Shown here: positions 34,921-43,884 of the stretch, one piece after another
Position numbering within the stretch: the stretch's first letter is position 1
Layout: each line of letters opens with the position of its first letter
Assembly (NCBI GenBank): GCA_963707135.1
Contig: CAVPOY010000013.1
Coordinates: 62,001 to 126,000 of the forward strand
Length of the DNA stretch: 64,000 nucleotides
Direction: 5' to 3'
Source: JBGSTR01 sp963707135
GTDB taxonomy: Bacteria; Pseudomonadota; Gammaproteobacteria; Chromatiales; Chromatiaceae
Notes under the pieces: model-generated
The model's input: only the letters and a program-made list of their open reading frames with translations
Database searches by the model: none
What the model was told of the DNA's origin: nothing
Position numbers and translations under genes: made by a program

Positions 34921-35687
34921 GCGATAGCGTTGGCGACAGCCGTCGAGTCGTCTGCGTCAGCGGCGGGACGTCGGGAATAGGCGAGGCGCTGGTGACCGGT
35001 TTCCTCGGTGCCGGCGACCGCGTGTACAGCTTCGGCCGGAATCCCGCGAAGATTGAGCGGCTGAAAGCCCGGTCCGAGTCGGCCGTCCACGGCGGGGCGC
35101 TGGTGGCGCTCGCCGGTGACGTCAACGACCCGGACTTTCGCCGCCGGCTGGCCGAGGAGGTCGCCGAGGGGGCGGGCAGGCTGGACGTGCTGGTGAACAA
35201 CGCCGGCGTGATCCGGGGCTCCGGGTTCCTCGAGGAGGATCTGGAGGCGTGGCGGGCGACCCTGGAGACCAACCTGGTCGCCCCGTTCGCGATGACCCAG
35301 GTGTTCGCCGAGCTTCTCGGCCGCAGCACCGCTCCGGTGGTCGTGAACATCTCCTCGGCCTGCGCCCAGCACCCGTTCGCCTCCTGCACCTCGACCAGCT
35401 ACTCGGTCAGCAAGGCGGGTCTGGACATGCTCACCAAACGGCTGGCGCTCGGCCTCGGGCCCAGGGGTATCCGCGTCAACGGCGTGGCCCCGGGCGTCGT
35501 GCCGTCCGAGATGTGGGGCGGCGCAACAGACCTGATTCAGCAGACCGTTGCCAGGCGGCACGTGCTCCAGCAGCGGGTCGTCACCCCGGAGGACGTGGCC
35601 GAGGCCGTCCTGTTTCTCGCCTCGAGCCGGGCTCGGGTAATTACCGGCGCCATCCTGAATGTCGACGCGGGCTACACGCTGGGCTGA
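34917..35687 (+). CDS. Second short-chain dehydrogenase/reductase
   Basis: A 256-residue classical SDR: cofactor motif SGGTSGIGEALV at residues 15-26, VNNAGVIRGS near 94, catalytic region NISSACAQHPFASCTSTSYSVSKAG, and the C-terminal GAILNVDAGYTLG ending seen in FabG-like enzymes. It overlaps the previous SDR by four bases and is only distantly similar to it, so the pair is not a recent duplication. Two consecutive reductases after a PTPS-family enzyme recall the two-step side-chain reductions of pterins such as biopterin, though each could also be a generic keto reductase. The next gene, a glycosyltransferase, starts about 100 bases downstream. Confidence 0.82.
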   Translation: MSDSVGDSRRVVCVSGGTSGIGEALVTGFLGAGDRVYSFGRNPAKIERLKARSESAVHGGALVALAGDVNDPDFRRRLAEEVAEGAGRLDVLVNNAGVIRGSGFLEEDLEAWRATLETNLVAPFAMTQVFAELLGRSTAPVVVNISSACAQHPFASCTSTSYSVSKAGLDMLTKRLALGLGPRGIRVNGVAPGVVPSEMWGGATDLIQQTVARRHVLQQRVVTPEDVAEAVLFLASSRARVITGAILNVDAGYTLG

Positions 35688-35788
35688 GCGGCGAGCCCGG
35701 TGAGGTCCCGGCGCGTCGAGCCGGCGGCCGTCGCGGCCCGTACCGCCAAACCTGCTATCCTGTTGTCCCTCCGCCGCGGTCGAGCGCC

Positions 35789-36874
35789 ATGCCCCATCTC
35801 CTTCTGTCGATCACCGCCCACGGCTACGGGCACCTCGCCCAGTCGTCCCCGGTCGTCGAGGCCCTGACCTGCCGCTTGCCGGGGCTCAAGGTCACGTTGC
35901 AGGGCGACATCGACCCGCTGTTCGCCCGGCGGCGGCTGCCCCCCGGATTCGCCCATGTGCCGCGGGCCGCCGACCTCGGCCTGCTGATGGACGGCCCGCT
36001 CCGGACACGTTGGACCGCGAGCCTCGCCGAATACGCGCGATTCGACATCGAATACGAGCGCCACTTGGAGCGGCAGATCGAGCTGCTGCGCGAGCATCGG
36101 CCGGATCTCGTCGTCGCCGATGTGCCTTGGCTGCCCCTCGACGCCGCTCGGCGGCTTGGAATCCCGGCGGTCGGCCTCTGCTCGCTGACCTGGTACGACA
36201 TCCTGAATGCGAGCCCGGTCGCCGGCGCGGTGCCGGCGGACCTGATGGAGCGGATGCGCTCGGTCTATGCGGCCGCGGACCTGTTCATCCGCCCCGCGCC
36301 CTCGATGCCCATGACCTGGCTTCCGAACGCCCGCGATGTCGGTCCCATCGCGCGGGTGTGTCCCGACCGCGCCTCGGAGCTCCGGGAGCGGTTGGGGATA
36401 CCGGCCGGCCGGCCGATGGTGCTGGTGCAGTTCGGGGGCTTCTCGGGGTTCGAGTCACTGCTCGACTGGCCGCAGCAGGATCGGTTCCAGTGGCTGGTGC
36501 CCGATCCGATTGGCAGCGCCCGTGCCGACACCTCGGTGCTCGCTGAGCACGGACTAGGTGTCCTCGACGTCCTCGGTTCCTGCGACCTGATGATCGCCAA
36601 GCCCGGCTACGGGACCTTCACCGAGGCCGCCTGCAATGGCGTGCCGGTGCTCTACGTGGCCCGCGGGGATTGGCCCGAGGAGCCCTATCTGCTCCCCTGG
36701 CTCGCCGAATGGGTGCCGATGCGGGAGATCCCGATCGAGGACCTGCGTGCCGGCCGGCTTGCCGGGCCGCTGGGCGCGCTGCTGGCGGCGGGCCGCCCGC
36801 GGTCGCTTGAGCCGACCGGCATCGGGGAGGCGGCGGACCTGCTCGAGCCCTGGCTCCGCCCGGGCCGGGCCTGA
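35789..36874 (+). CDS. MurG-like GT-B glycosyltransferase family protein
   Basis: A 361-residue protein with the GT-B fold. The N-terminal acceptor domain starts SITAHGYGHLAQSSPVVEAL, like the GxGHxxxxxxLA motif of MurG and related enzymes. The C-terminal donor-site segment is CDLMIAKPGYGTFTEAACNGVPVLYVARGDWPEEPYL, with the usual Gly and Glu positions. No signal peptide or membrane helix is seen. It follows the PTPS-III/SDR/SDR genes by 101 bases on the same strand. Cyanobacteria and some other bacteria glycosylate pterins with dedicated transferases, so a pterin glycoside is one possible product. It could equally act on another small molecule and be unconnected. The ATG at 35789 is chosen because the glycine-rich motif begins eleven codons later. 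Confidence 0.75.
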   Translation: MPHLLLSITAHGYGHLAQSSPVVEALTCRLPGLKVTLQGDIDPLFARRRLPPGFAHVPRAADLGLLMDGPLRTRWTASLAEYARFDIEYERHLERQIELLREHRPDLVVADVPWLPLDAARRLGIPAVGLCSLTWYDILNASPVAGAVPADLMERMRSVYAAADLFIRPAPSMPMTWLPNARDVGPIARVCPDRASELRERLGIPAGRPMVLVQFGGFSGFESLLDWPQQDRFQWLVPDPIGSARADTSVLAEHGLGVLDVLGSCDLMIAKPGYGTFTEAACNGVPVLYVARGDWPEEPYLLPWLAEWVPMREIPIEDLRAGRLAGPLGALLAAGRPRSLEPTGIGEAADLLEPWLRPGRA

Positions 36875-36952
36875 GCGCGCGCATTCCACTTGAATTCGTT
36901 GCGGCACTATCGTCTGATGTGCCGCCAAATGGCCCCGACAGCCGAGCTCCGC

Positions 36953-37750
36953 ATGCTGAATTCCCGGACCGCGCGTCGTTCGTTATTGATCCTGCTGCTG
37001 TCGCCCTGGGCCTGTCCGGGGGCGGTCGAGCTCGATGCGCTGCCCGCGGCGGATCGGGCGACGGGTTCGGCGGACGACCGGGCGGCCGAGCCGATCAAGC
37101 GGGCGCTTCCTACGCCGCCGAACCGCCCGCGCCCGAGCCGCGCCCAGGTGCAGGCGATGATCGCGGAGACGGCCAAGAAGTACGGGGTCGAGCAGGCGCT
37201 GGTGCAGGCGGTGGTCGCCGCCGAGTCGAATTATAACGCCCACGCGGTCTCACCGGCCGGGGCCGTGGGCCTGATGCAGGTGATGCCGGCCACGGCCGCG
37301 GACTATGGCGTGACCTCGGTCGATGCCCTCTTCGACCCCGGCACCAACCTGCGCACCGGCACCCGCCATATCAAGCGGCTGCTCGGCAAGTACCAAAAGG
37401 ATTACGGGCGGGTGATCATGGCCTACAACGCCGGGGAGGGCGTGGTGGACCGCACCAACAGCAACGTCACCTATCTGGAAACGCTCAACTACACCGAGTC
37501 AGTGATCAATCACTACCGGAGGCACGGGGGGCAGCAGCCGACCACGGTGGCCCTGAACAAGGTCCGTACGCTGAGGGGCATGCGCAACTCGGGTAACGCC
37601 CGCCGCCTGATGAAGCGTTACCTCGACCCGTCGCTGTTGTCGCTGAAAGTCAAGCCCACGTTGGGCATACGCTACCTGAATCCGGCGCTCCACGAGGTGG
37701 GTCCGGAGAGCAAGCCGATGTTCGAGCTGGAATCGAGGGTGCTCCGTTAG
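36953..37750 (+). CDS. Lytic transglycosylase, Slt70-like catalytic domain
   Basis: A 265-residue exported murein hydrolase. The N-terminus (MLNSRTARRSLLILLLSPWACPGA) is a signal peptide. The SLT domain covers residues 75-185: catalytic Glu in VVAAESNYNAHAVSPAGAVG, then GLMQVMPATAADYG, a middle segment NLRTGTRHIKRLLGKY and VIMAYNAGEG. These enzymes cut the glycan strands of peptidoglycan to give anhydro-muropeptides. The tail after residue 200 is basic and unassigned. Several in-frame starts exist (TTG at 36890, ATG at 36917 and 36953); the last is preferred because it places the signal peptide at the N-terminus. It is probably monocistronic. Confidence 0.85.
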   Translation: MLNSRTARRSLLILLLSPWACPGAVELDALPAADRATGSADDRAAEPIKRALPTPPNRPRPSRAQVQAMIAETAKKYGVEQALVQAVVAAESNYNAHAVSPAGAVGLMQVMPATAADYGVTSVDALFDPGTNLRTGTRHIKRLLGKYQKDYGRVIMAYNAGEGVVDRTNSNVTYLETLNYTESVINHYRRHGGQQPTTVALNKVRTLRGMRNSGNARRLMKRYLDPSLLSLKVKPTLGIRYLNPALHEVGPESKPMFELESRVLR

Positions 37751-37780
37751 CCAACAGCTGAAAGAGGCCCCATCCGCGAC

Positions 37781-38728
37781 TCAGTCCTTGCCGAACCGGC
37801 GCACGTTCTCGGCCGTGGCATCCAGGAGCCGCTGGCGCGCGGCCCGGCTTGCCCAGGCCACGTGCGGGGTAACCAGGAGGTTTGGCACGTCCGCGGCCAG
37901 CAGCGGGTGGGTTTCCGGGGGCGGCTCCCCGGTCAGCACGTCGAATGCCGCGCCGCCGAGGCGCCCCGCCCGCAGGGCGTCCACAAGTGCCAGCTCATCG
38001 ACGATGCCGCCGCGCGCGGTGTTGATCAGCAGAGCGTCCGGTCTCATCAGCGCCAGCTCCGCCGCCCCGATGAGGCCGCGGGTCCGCTCGGTCAGCGGAC
38101 AGTGCAGCGTCAGCACGTCGACCTTCGGCAGCAGCTCGGCCAGGGGCAGCCGATCCGGGCTCGGATCTCCGCCCGGGCGCTGCGCGACCAGTACCCGCAT
38201 CCCCATGGCGCGCGCGACGGCGGCGACGCCCCGTCCCAGCTCACCGAGGCCGACGATGCCGATGGTCCGGCCGGCGACCTCCTCGATCGGGTGATCGAGC
38301 AGGCAGAAGTGCTCGCTGCGCGACCAGTCGCCGGCCCGCACGGATGCAAGCCAGGCCGGGAGCCGGGTGAAGTGCGCGAGCATCAGCGCGAAGACGTGCT
38401 GGACGACCGATGGGGTCGCGTAGCCGGTCACGTTGCGGACCGCGACGCCGGTTCGGCGCGCCGTCTCCAGATCGACGTTGTTGGTCCCGGTCGCGGCAAC
38501 GCAGATCAGACGCAACGACCGCGCGCCGAGAATCAGGTCACGGCCAAGCACGACCTTGTTCGTGACCACCAGATCGGCGTCGGCGATCCTTTCCGCGGTC
38601 TGCTCGGGCCGCGTCGCCGGGTGCAGGTCCCAGCGCGGACAGGCCTCGTTTAGCCGCGTCAGGTCCATGTCGCCGCGGTCGATGCTGCCCAGGTCCAGGA
38701 AGACGCCGTGTCGCGGCGGTGGGCTCAT
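37781..38728 (-). CDS. D-2-hydroxyacid dehydrogenase (HprA-like)
   Basis: A 315-residue NAD(P)-dependent D-isomer-specific 2-hydroxyacid dehydrogenase. The nucleotide site GIVGLGELGRGVA lies near residue 154, and the catalytic Arg is in LINTARGGIVDE, followed by the conserved Glu region (LTGEPPPETHPLL) and the catalytic His in LLVTPHVAWAS. The lineage resembles glycerate dehydrogenase/hydroxypyruvate reductase HprA, which interconverts hydroxypyruvate and D-glycerate, but phosphoglycerate or lactate dehydrogenases look similar. It lies 18 bases after the cytochrome c-prime gene on the same strand, so they share a transcript even though a functional link is not obvious. Confidence 0.85.
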   Translation of the reverse strand: MSPPPRHGVFLDLGSIDRGDMDLTRLNEACPRWDLHPATRPEQTAERIADADLVVTNKVVLGRDLILGARSLRLICVAATGTNNVDLETARRTGVAVRNVTGYATPSVVQHVFALMLAHFTRLPAWLASVRAGDWSRSEHFCLLDHPIEEVAGRTIGIVGLGELGRGVAAVARAMGMRVLVAQRPGGDPSPDRLPLAELLPKVDVLTLHCPLTERTRGLIGAAELALMRPDALLINTARGGIVDELALVDALRAGRLGGAAFDVLTGEPPPETHPLLAADVPNLLVTPHVAWASRAARQRLLDATAENVRRFGKD

Positions 38729-38746
38729 CGAGGCGAGCTGGCGAGG

Positions 38747-39190
38747 TCAGTCCTTATAGGCCTTGTGGCACGCCTTGCAGGCGCCGCCGACCTCGGCGAA
38801 CTGGGCCTTCATCGCCGCCTCGTCGCCGGTGGCGGCGACCTCGGCGAGCTTCGCCGACTGGTCCCGCAGGTCCTGGAGCTTGGCCTCGAAGTCCGACCAT
38901 TTCAGCCAGATCTCGTCGAGGGCGTCGCTGTCGTCGTCCACCGAGTCTTCCGGAAAGCCCTTCAGCACATCGAGCTGCGATGCAGCGGCCAGATCGGCCG
39001 CGTAGCCCTTGAAGGCATCCGCGTCGAACGCGGTCTTGCCCTTCACCATGGCCCCCATATGCTCCAGGTTCCACGAAAACACGTTCATAACCCCTTGCCG
39101 ATAGTCGACGGCATCCTCCACGTCGCCGGCCAGCGTGGCGGACGAGGCGAGCACGAGTGCGGAAAGGGTCAGGGTGCTAAAGCGGATCAT
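38747..39190 (-). CDS. Cytochrome c-prime
   Basis: A 147-residue periplasmic class II cytochrome c. A signal peptide spans residues 1-21 (FSTLTLSALVLASSATLAG). The mature part is four amphipathic helices, and the haem-binding motif CKACHKAYKD is at the extreme C-terminus, as is usual for class II. Cytochromes c-prime bind nitric oxide and may relieve NO stress in denitrifying and photosynthetic proteobacteria. The His of CKACH is the proximal haem ligand. It is divergent from the large DUF3683 dehydrogenase across a 200-base region containing an inverted repeat. It heads a two-gene unit with the 2-hydroxyacid dehydrogenase. Confidence 0.9.
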   Translation of the reverse strand: MIRFSTLTLSALVLASSATLAGDVEDAVDYRQGVMNVFSWNLEHMGAMVKGKTAFDADAFKGYAADLAAASQLDVLKGFPEDSVDDDSDALDEIWLKWSDFEAKLQDLRDQSAKLAEVAATGDEAAMKAQFAEVGGACKACHKAYKD

Positions 39191-39340
39191 TATCGGTATC
39201 TCCTTCAGATGAGTGGCCGACGCCTGGGCCGATGGATCGGGGAATCGGCGGATCGACGGCGCGGGACGCGGAATGGACGAGCCCCAATCCTCGGTCCTCG
39301 CCCATTAGCTTTCAAGTGTCATGGCGATTGGCAGAGTACT

Positions 39341-39366
39341 TTGCAGTACCATTTTGTGCACTGCAA
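39341..39366. promoter_or_regulatory. Inverted repeat operator-like site before the DUF3683 gene
   Basis: TTGCAGT and ACTGCAA are perfect seven-base arms 12 bases apart, ending 24 bases before the start codon. A weak -35 TTGGCA lies just upstream. The placement suits a dimeric regulator controlling the flavo-iron-sulfur dehydrogenase or the divergent cytochrome gene. Confidence 0.5.
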
Positions 39367-39390
39367 TAACGCACCCGCCCCCGTTTTCCC

Positions 39391-42300
39391 ATGTCCGACG
39401 TCCAGCAGCGAATTCGCGAGATCCCGTACAACTACACCTCCTTCTCCGATCGGGAGATCGTGATCCGCTTCCTCGGGGTCGAGATGTGGCGCCTGATCGA
39501 GGAGCTGCGGGGCACACGGCGCACGGGGCGGTCCGCGCGGATGCTGTTCGAGGTGCTGGGCGACATGTGGGTGGTGACCCGCAACCCGTACCTGCAGGAC
39601 GACCTGCTGGAGAACCCGCGACGGCGCGCCCTGCTGCTCCAGGCCCTGGACCATCGTCTCGATCAGTTCGAGCAGCGTCTGAACGAGAACCGCAAGGCCG
39701 GCGAGCTGCTGGTCGCCGCTCGCGCCGCCGTGCGTCGTTTCGCCGACTGGTTCGAGACCGAGCGGGGCCAGCGCGAGCGGCTGCGCAAGGCGCTGGCGGG
39801 CGTCACCCGCAAGGATAACCTCGACTTCGGCGGCATGGCCCGGGTCTCTCATGCGACCGATGCGACGGACTGGCGCGTCGAGCTCCCCTTCGTCGTGATC
39901 TCGCCCGACACCGAGGCCGAGGTCGCGCCGATCGTGCGCGCCTGCATCGGCTGCGGTCTGACGCTGATACCGCGCGGGGGCGGGACCGGCTACACCGGCT
40001 CGGCCGTGCCCCTGCACCCGATGACGGCCGTCATCAATACCGAGAAGCTCGAGGACCTGTCCGAGGTCGAGTCCGTTCCGCTCCCCGGCGTCGAGGGCGC
40101 CGTGCCCACGGTACGCTGCGGTGCCGGCGTCGTGACCCGCCGCGTTTCGGAGCTCGCCGAGCGCCACGGACTGGCCTTCGCCGTGGATCCCACCTCCCAG
40201 GACGCCTCCACCATCGGCGGCAACGTCGCCATGAACGCCGGTGGCAAGAAGGCCGTGCTCTGGGGCACCGCGCTCGATAATCTGGTCTCCTGGCGGATGG
40301 TCACGCCGGACGCGGACTGGCTGGAGGTCGAGCGGCTGGACCACAACCTGGGCAAGATCCACGACCGGGCCCGCGTGCGTTTTCGCGTGTCGCGTTTCGG
40401 CGCAGATGGGAGCACGCCGCGGGGCGAGCCCGAGATGCTCGAGATGCCGGGCGGGGCCTTCCGCAAGGCGGGCCTCGGCAAGGATGTGACCGACAAGTTC
40501 CTGTCCGGACTCCCCGGGGTCCAGAAGGAGGGCTGCGACGGGCTGATCACGTCGGCGCGCTTCGTGCTCCACCGCATGCCGGACCATGTCCGGACAATCT
40601 GTCTGGAGTTTTTCGGCACCGACCTCGAGGTCGCGGTCCCGGCGATCGTCGAGATCAAGGACTATGTCGCGGCGCTGCCCGCGGTGCGGGTGGCGGGCCT
40701 GGAGCACCTGGACGAGCGATATGTCCGCGCCGTCGATTACACGACCAAGTCCGCCCGGCGCGAGCTGCCGAAGATGGTCCTGATCGCCGACCTGGTCGGC
40801 GACGACGAGTCCGCCGTGGCGGCGGCCGCCCAGCGGGTCGTAGCGCTCGCCGAGGCCCGCGACGGGGAGGGCTTCATCGCCGTGAGCCCGGAGGCCCGGA
40901 AGCGCTTCTGGCTCGACCGCGCCCGCACGGCAGCCATCTCGCGTCACACCAACGCCTTCAAGGTCAACGAGGACGTGGTGATTCCGCTCGAGCGGCTGGC
41001 GGACTACAGCCGCGGCATCGAGCGGATCAACATCGAGCAGTCCATCGCCAACAAAGACGCGATCATGACCGCGGTGCTCGAGTATCTGGCCGGAGACCTT
41101 GCCGAGGCGCGGCTCGACGCGGAGTACGGCGACTCCGACGAGGCGCTGGCGATTCTCGAGGCCAAGCGCGGCGCGGCGCGCGAGGTGGTGGCCGGCGCCC
41201 GTAAGCGCTGGCGGTCGATCGCGGCCAGGCTGGACGAGCCGGCGGCCGACAACCCCGAACTGCTCGGCGAGAGCGAGTCGGACCGCGTCCGGCAAGGCGA
41301 CAGCCTGCTCGCGATGATGCTGCGGCGGGACCTGCGCCAGTCCTACGGCCGCGAGGTCGGCGAGCGGCTGTGCGAGATCTTCGCCGGACAGGACCTGGTC
41401 CGGGTGCGCGAGCGTTTGGCCGAGATCCACGCCCGGGTACGCGACTCGCGGCTGTTCGTGGCCCTGCACATGCACGCTGGCGACGGCAATGTGCACACCA
41501 ATATCCCGGTCCACTCCGCCGACTACGCGATGCTTCAAGCGGCCGAGCGGGTGGTCGCGCGCATCATGGGGCTCGCCCGGTCGCTCGGCGGCGTGATCTC
41601 CGGCGAGCACGGCATCGGCATCACCAAGCTGCAGTTTCTGGAGTCGGCGAAGCTCGATGCCTTCGCGGCCTACAAGCAACGGGTCGACCCGCACGCGCGA
41701 TTCAATCGCGGAAAGCTGATGTCAGGGTCCGGGCTCGATGGCGCCTACACTCCGTCGCTCCGACTGGTCCAGCAGGAGGCCATCATCCTGGAGGAGACCG
41801 AGCTCGGCGCCCTGAACGACGACGTCCGGCACTGCCTTCGCTGCGGCAAGTGCAAGCCCAAGTGCATGACCCACGTGCCGCGGGCGAACCTGCTCTACTC
41901 GCCGAGGAACAAGATCCTCGCCGCGGGTCTGATTATCGAGGCCTTCCTCTACGAGGAGCAGACCCGGCGCGGACTCTCGGTGCGTCACTTCGAGGCCATG
42001 AACGACGTCGCCGACCACTGTACGGTTTGTCACAAGTGCGAGAGCCCCTGTCCGGTCGACATCGATTTTGGCAACGTAACCATGCGGATGCGGCGCATCC
42101 TGGTCGCCCGCGGCCAGAAGCGATTCAGCCCGGGCGCCTGGGCGGCGATGCGCTTCCTCAACGCCACCGACCCGCGCGCGATTCGCTTGTTGCGCAAGGG
42201 CCTCGCCGAATGGGGCTTCGCGGGCATGAATCTGGCACACGGGGCGGCCAGGGCGCTGGGCCTGACCCGGTCGCGCACCGAACGTCCCGCGGCGACCTCG

Positions 42301-43242
42301 CTCCAGCCCTCGACCGTCGGTCTGGCCCTAGACCTGGTCAGCCGGCCGATCCGGGTCGAGCTGCCGAGGCGCACCTTCCGCCAGGTCCTCGGGCTCGAGG
42401 ACCGCACCCAGGTCCCGATCCTGCGCGATCCCGAGGTCGCGCCCGAAGACGCCGAGGCCGTGTTCTACTTCCCGGGCTGCGGCTCCGAGCGGTTGTTCTC
42501 CGATGTCGGGCTTGCAACCCTGGCCATGCTCTACGGTCAGGGTGCCCAGACCGTGCTGCCGCCCGGCTATCTCTGCTGCGGCTATCCCCAGAGCGCCGCC
42601 GGCCTGGAGGAACGGGGGCGGAGGATCACGATGGAGAACCGGGTGCTCTTCCACCGGGTCGCCAATACCCTGAACTATCTCGACATCCGCACCGTGCTTG
42701 TCTCCTGCGGGACCTGCATGGACCAGCTGCTCAAGTACGAGTTCGAGCGGATCTTCCCCGGCTGTCGCCTGCTAGACATCCACGAGTGGCTGATGGAGCG
42801 GGGCCTGAGCCTGAACGGGGTGCCCGGCGTTCAGTACCTCTACCACGACCCCTGCCACACGCCGATGAAGACCCACGCACCGGTCAGGGTCGCCTCCAGC
42901 CTGATCGGGCAGGAGGTCAGGCTCTCCGAGCGCTGCTGCGGCGAGGCCGGGACCCTGGGGACGTCGCGGCCGGACATTGCCAACCAGATCCGGTTCCGCA
43001 AGCGGGAGGATCTGATCCAGGGTATCCAGATGCTCGCGGGCCGGGACCGCGCCGACGGCGACGTCAAGCTCCTGACGTCCTGTCCCGCGTGCCAGCAGGG
43101 CCTGGCCAAGTATGCGGACGAGACCGGACTGCGAACCGATTACATCGTCGTCGAGCTCGCCGGACGGATGCTTGGCGACGGATGGCAGCAGCGCTTCGTC
43201 GACCGGGTCCGAGCGGGCGGCATCGAGCGGGTGCTGTTGTGA
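39391..43242 (+). CDS. DUF3683/FAD-linked oxidase/Fe-S/CCG fusion dehydrogenase
   Basis: A 1283-residue fused oxidoreductase. Residues 1-100 are the DUF3683 domain (IPYNYTSFSDREIVIRFLG). Residues 165-760 are a D-lactate/glycolate-type FAD domain with PRGGGTGYTGSAVPLHP and TSQDASTIGGNVAMNAGG at the flavin site and HMHAGDGNVHTNIPV near the substrate site. Two 4Fe-4S motifs follow (CLRCGKCKPKCMTHVP near 815, CTVCHKCESPCPVD near 877), then two CCG domains (YFPGCGSERLF and YLCCGYPQ; YHDPCHTPM and CCGEAGTLG), as in GlpC and HdrB. It probably oxidises a 2-hydroxy acid and passes electrons to quinone or a heterodisulfide-like partner. The cupin gene overlaps its stop, and a hydroxyacid dehydrogenase lies divergent upstream. 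Confidence 0.88.
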   Translation: MSDVQQRIREIPYNYTSFSDREIVIRFLGVEMWRLIEELRGTRRTGRSARMLFEVLGDMWVVTRNPYLQDDLLENPRRRALLLQALDHRLDQFEQRLNENRKAGELLVAARAAVRRFADWFETERGQRERLRKALAGVTRKDNLDFGGMARVSHATDATDWRVELPFVVISPDTEAEVAPIVRACIGCGLTLIPRGGGTGYTGSAVPLHPMTAVINTEKLEDLSEVESVPLPGVEGAVPTVRCGAGVVTRRVSELAERHGLAFAVDPTSQDASTIGGNVAMNAGGKKAVLWGTALDNLVSWRMVTPDADWLEVERLDHNLGKIHDRARVRFRVSRFGADGSTPRGEPEMLEMPGGAFRKAGLGKDVTDKFLSGLPGVQKEGCDGLITSARFVLHRMPDHVRTICLEFFGTDLEVAVPAIVEIKDYVAALPAVRVAGLEHLDERYVRAVDYTTKSARRELPKMVLIADLVGDDESAVAAAAQRVVALAEARDGEGFIAVSPEARKRFWLDRARTAAISRHTNAFKVNEDVVIPLERLADYSRGIERINIEQSIANKDAIMTAVLEYLAGDLAEARLDAEYGDSDEALAILEAKRGAAREVVAGARKRWRSIAARLDEPAADNPELLGESESDRVRQGDSLLAMMLRRDLRQSYGREVGERLCEIFAGQDLVRVRERLAEIHARVRDSRLFVALHMHAGDGNVHTNIPVHSADYAMLQAAERVVARIMGLARSLGGVISGEHGIGITKLQFLESAKLDAFAAYKQRVDPHARFNRGKLMSGSGLDGAYTPSLRLVQQEAIILEETELGALNDDVRHCLRCGKCKPKCMTHVPRANLLYSPRNKILAAGLIIEAFLYEEQTRRGLSVRHFEAMNDVADHCTVCHKCESPCPVDIDFGNVTMRMRRILVARGQKRFSPGAWAAMRFLNATDPRAIRLLRKGLAEWGFAGMNLAHGAARALGLTRSRTERPAATSLQPSTVGLALDLVSRPIRVELPRRTFRQVLGLEDRTQVPILRDPEVAPEDAEAVFYFPGCGSERLFSDVGLATLAMLYGQGAQTVLPPGYLCCGYPQSAAGLEERGRRITMENRVLFHRVANTLNYLDIRTVLVSCGTCMDQLLKYEFERIFPGCRLLDIHEWLMERGLSLNGVPGVQYLYHDPCHTPMKTHAPVRVASSLIGQEVRLSERCCGEAGTLGTSRPDIANQIRFRKREDLIQGIQMLAGRDRADGDVKLLTSCPACQQGLAKYADETGLRTDYIVVELAGRMLGDGWQQRFVDRVRAGGIERVLL

Positions 43243-43574
43243 GCGGCCGAAGCGAGCCGGCGAACCTGCTCCGGGGGCTGCCCAGGCCCGCCGACGGTGA
43301 GGTCTTCGACGAGCTGCTACGCTGCCGGAACGTCCGGATCGAGCGCATCGTCAGCAGCGCCCGCCCCGAGGGGGTGCTCTACGACCAGCCCCAGGACGAG
43401 TGGGTGCTGCTGCTCCAGGGGTGCGCCAGACTCTGGGTGGACGGCGAGACCGTCGCCCTCGGCGCCGGCGACCATCTGTTCATCCCGGCCCGCACGCCGC
43501 ATCGGGTGCTTGAGACATCGGACGAGCCGCGCTGTGTCTGGCTTGCCGTCCATATAGACGCCGGCGGCTGTTGA
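43239..43574 (+). CDS. Cupin-fold protein
   Basis: A 111-residue single-domain cupin. The first half carries EWVLLLQGCARLWVDGETVALGAGDHLFIPARTPHRV, in which the GDHLFIPARTPH segment matches the second cupin motif, and the ending (CVWLAVHIDAGG) is the closing strand. The first metal motif lacks the usual paired His, so metal binding is uncertain. The GTG start overlaps the stop of the DUF3683 dehydrogenase (GTGA), showing translational coupling. In several proteobacteria a small cupin follows this dehydrogenase, so it may be a chaperone, sensor or regulator for it. No experimental role is known to me. Confidence 0.78.
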   Translation: MSGRSEPANLLRGLPRPADGEVFDELLRCRNVRIERIVSSARPEGVLYDQPQDEWVLLLQGCARLWVDGETVALGAGDHLFIPARTPHRVLETSDEPRCVWLAVHIDAGGC

Positions 43575-43884
43575 AGAGTGTTTCGCGTCCGCGCGGGTTG
43601 CGCTGCTCCTCGGCGGTGGGCCCTCCAGTGCGGCAAGGGTGCTGCGCTCGGGGAGGAATACACGGAAGTGGAACGCCACGAGTTGTCCCGTTCGGCACGA
43701 GACGGCTGTCGCGGCGGTTGACGCGCCTCTCGCCAAACGTCAGCCCGAACGCCAGCCGGCATGCCCGTCGCAACCTGTTCGACGGGTTTGCGCCGTTGGT
43801 CCCGAATGCGGGTCTTGCCGATACAGCATTAGAATATTAGTATGTGCGACGTTCCCTGTTCATCCGATGAGTGGAGGTAACACC
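43575..43884. other. Intergenic region before the Gly/Tyr-rich secreted gene
   Basis: 310 bases without a gene that I can support. It contains the promoter-like elements at 43815-43843. Small reading frames here lack ribosome sites and family patterns. Confidence 0.5.
43815..43843 (+). promoter_or_regulatory. Putative sigma-70 promoter for the sulfur-globule-like gene
   Basis: TTGCCG and TAGTAT are separated by 17 bases in an AT-richer stretch, with the start codon 41 bases further on and a strong GGAGG site at 43873. Each hexamer matches only four or five consensus bases. Confidence 0.35.

Noticed and set aside
39319..41694. A 791-codon open frame on the minus strand inside the DUF3683 gene
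   Set aside because: It mirrors the GC-rich coding strand; its Arg/His/Gln-rich sequence has no family pattern and the plus-strand gene is certain.
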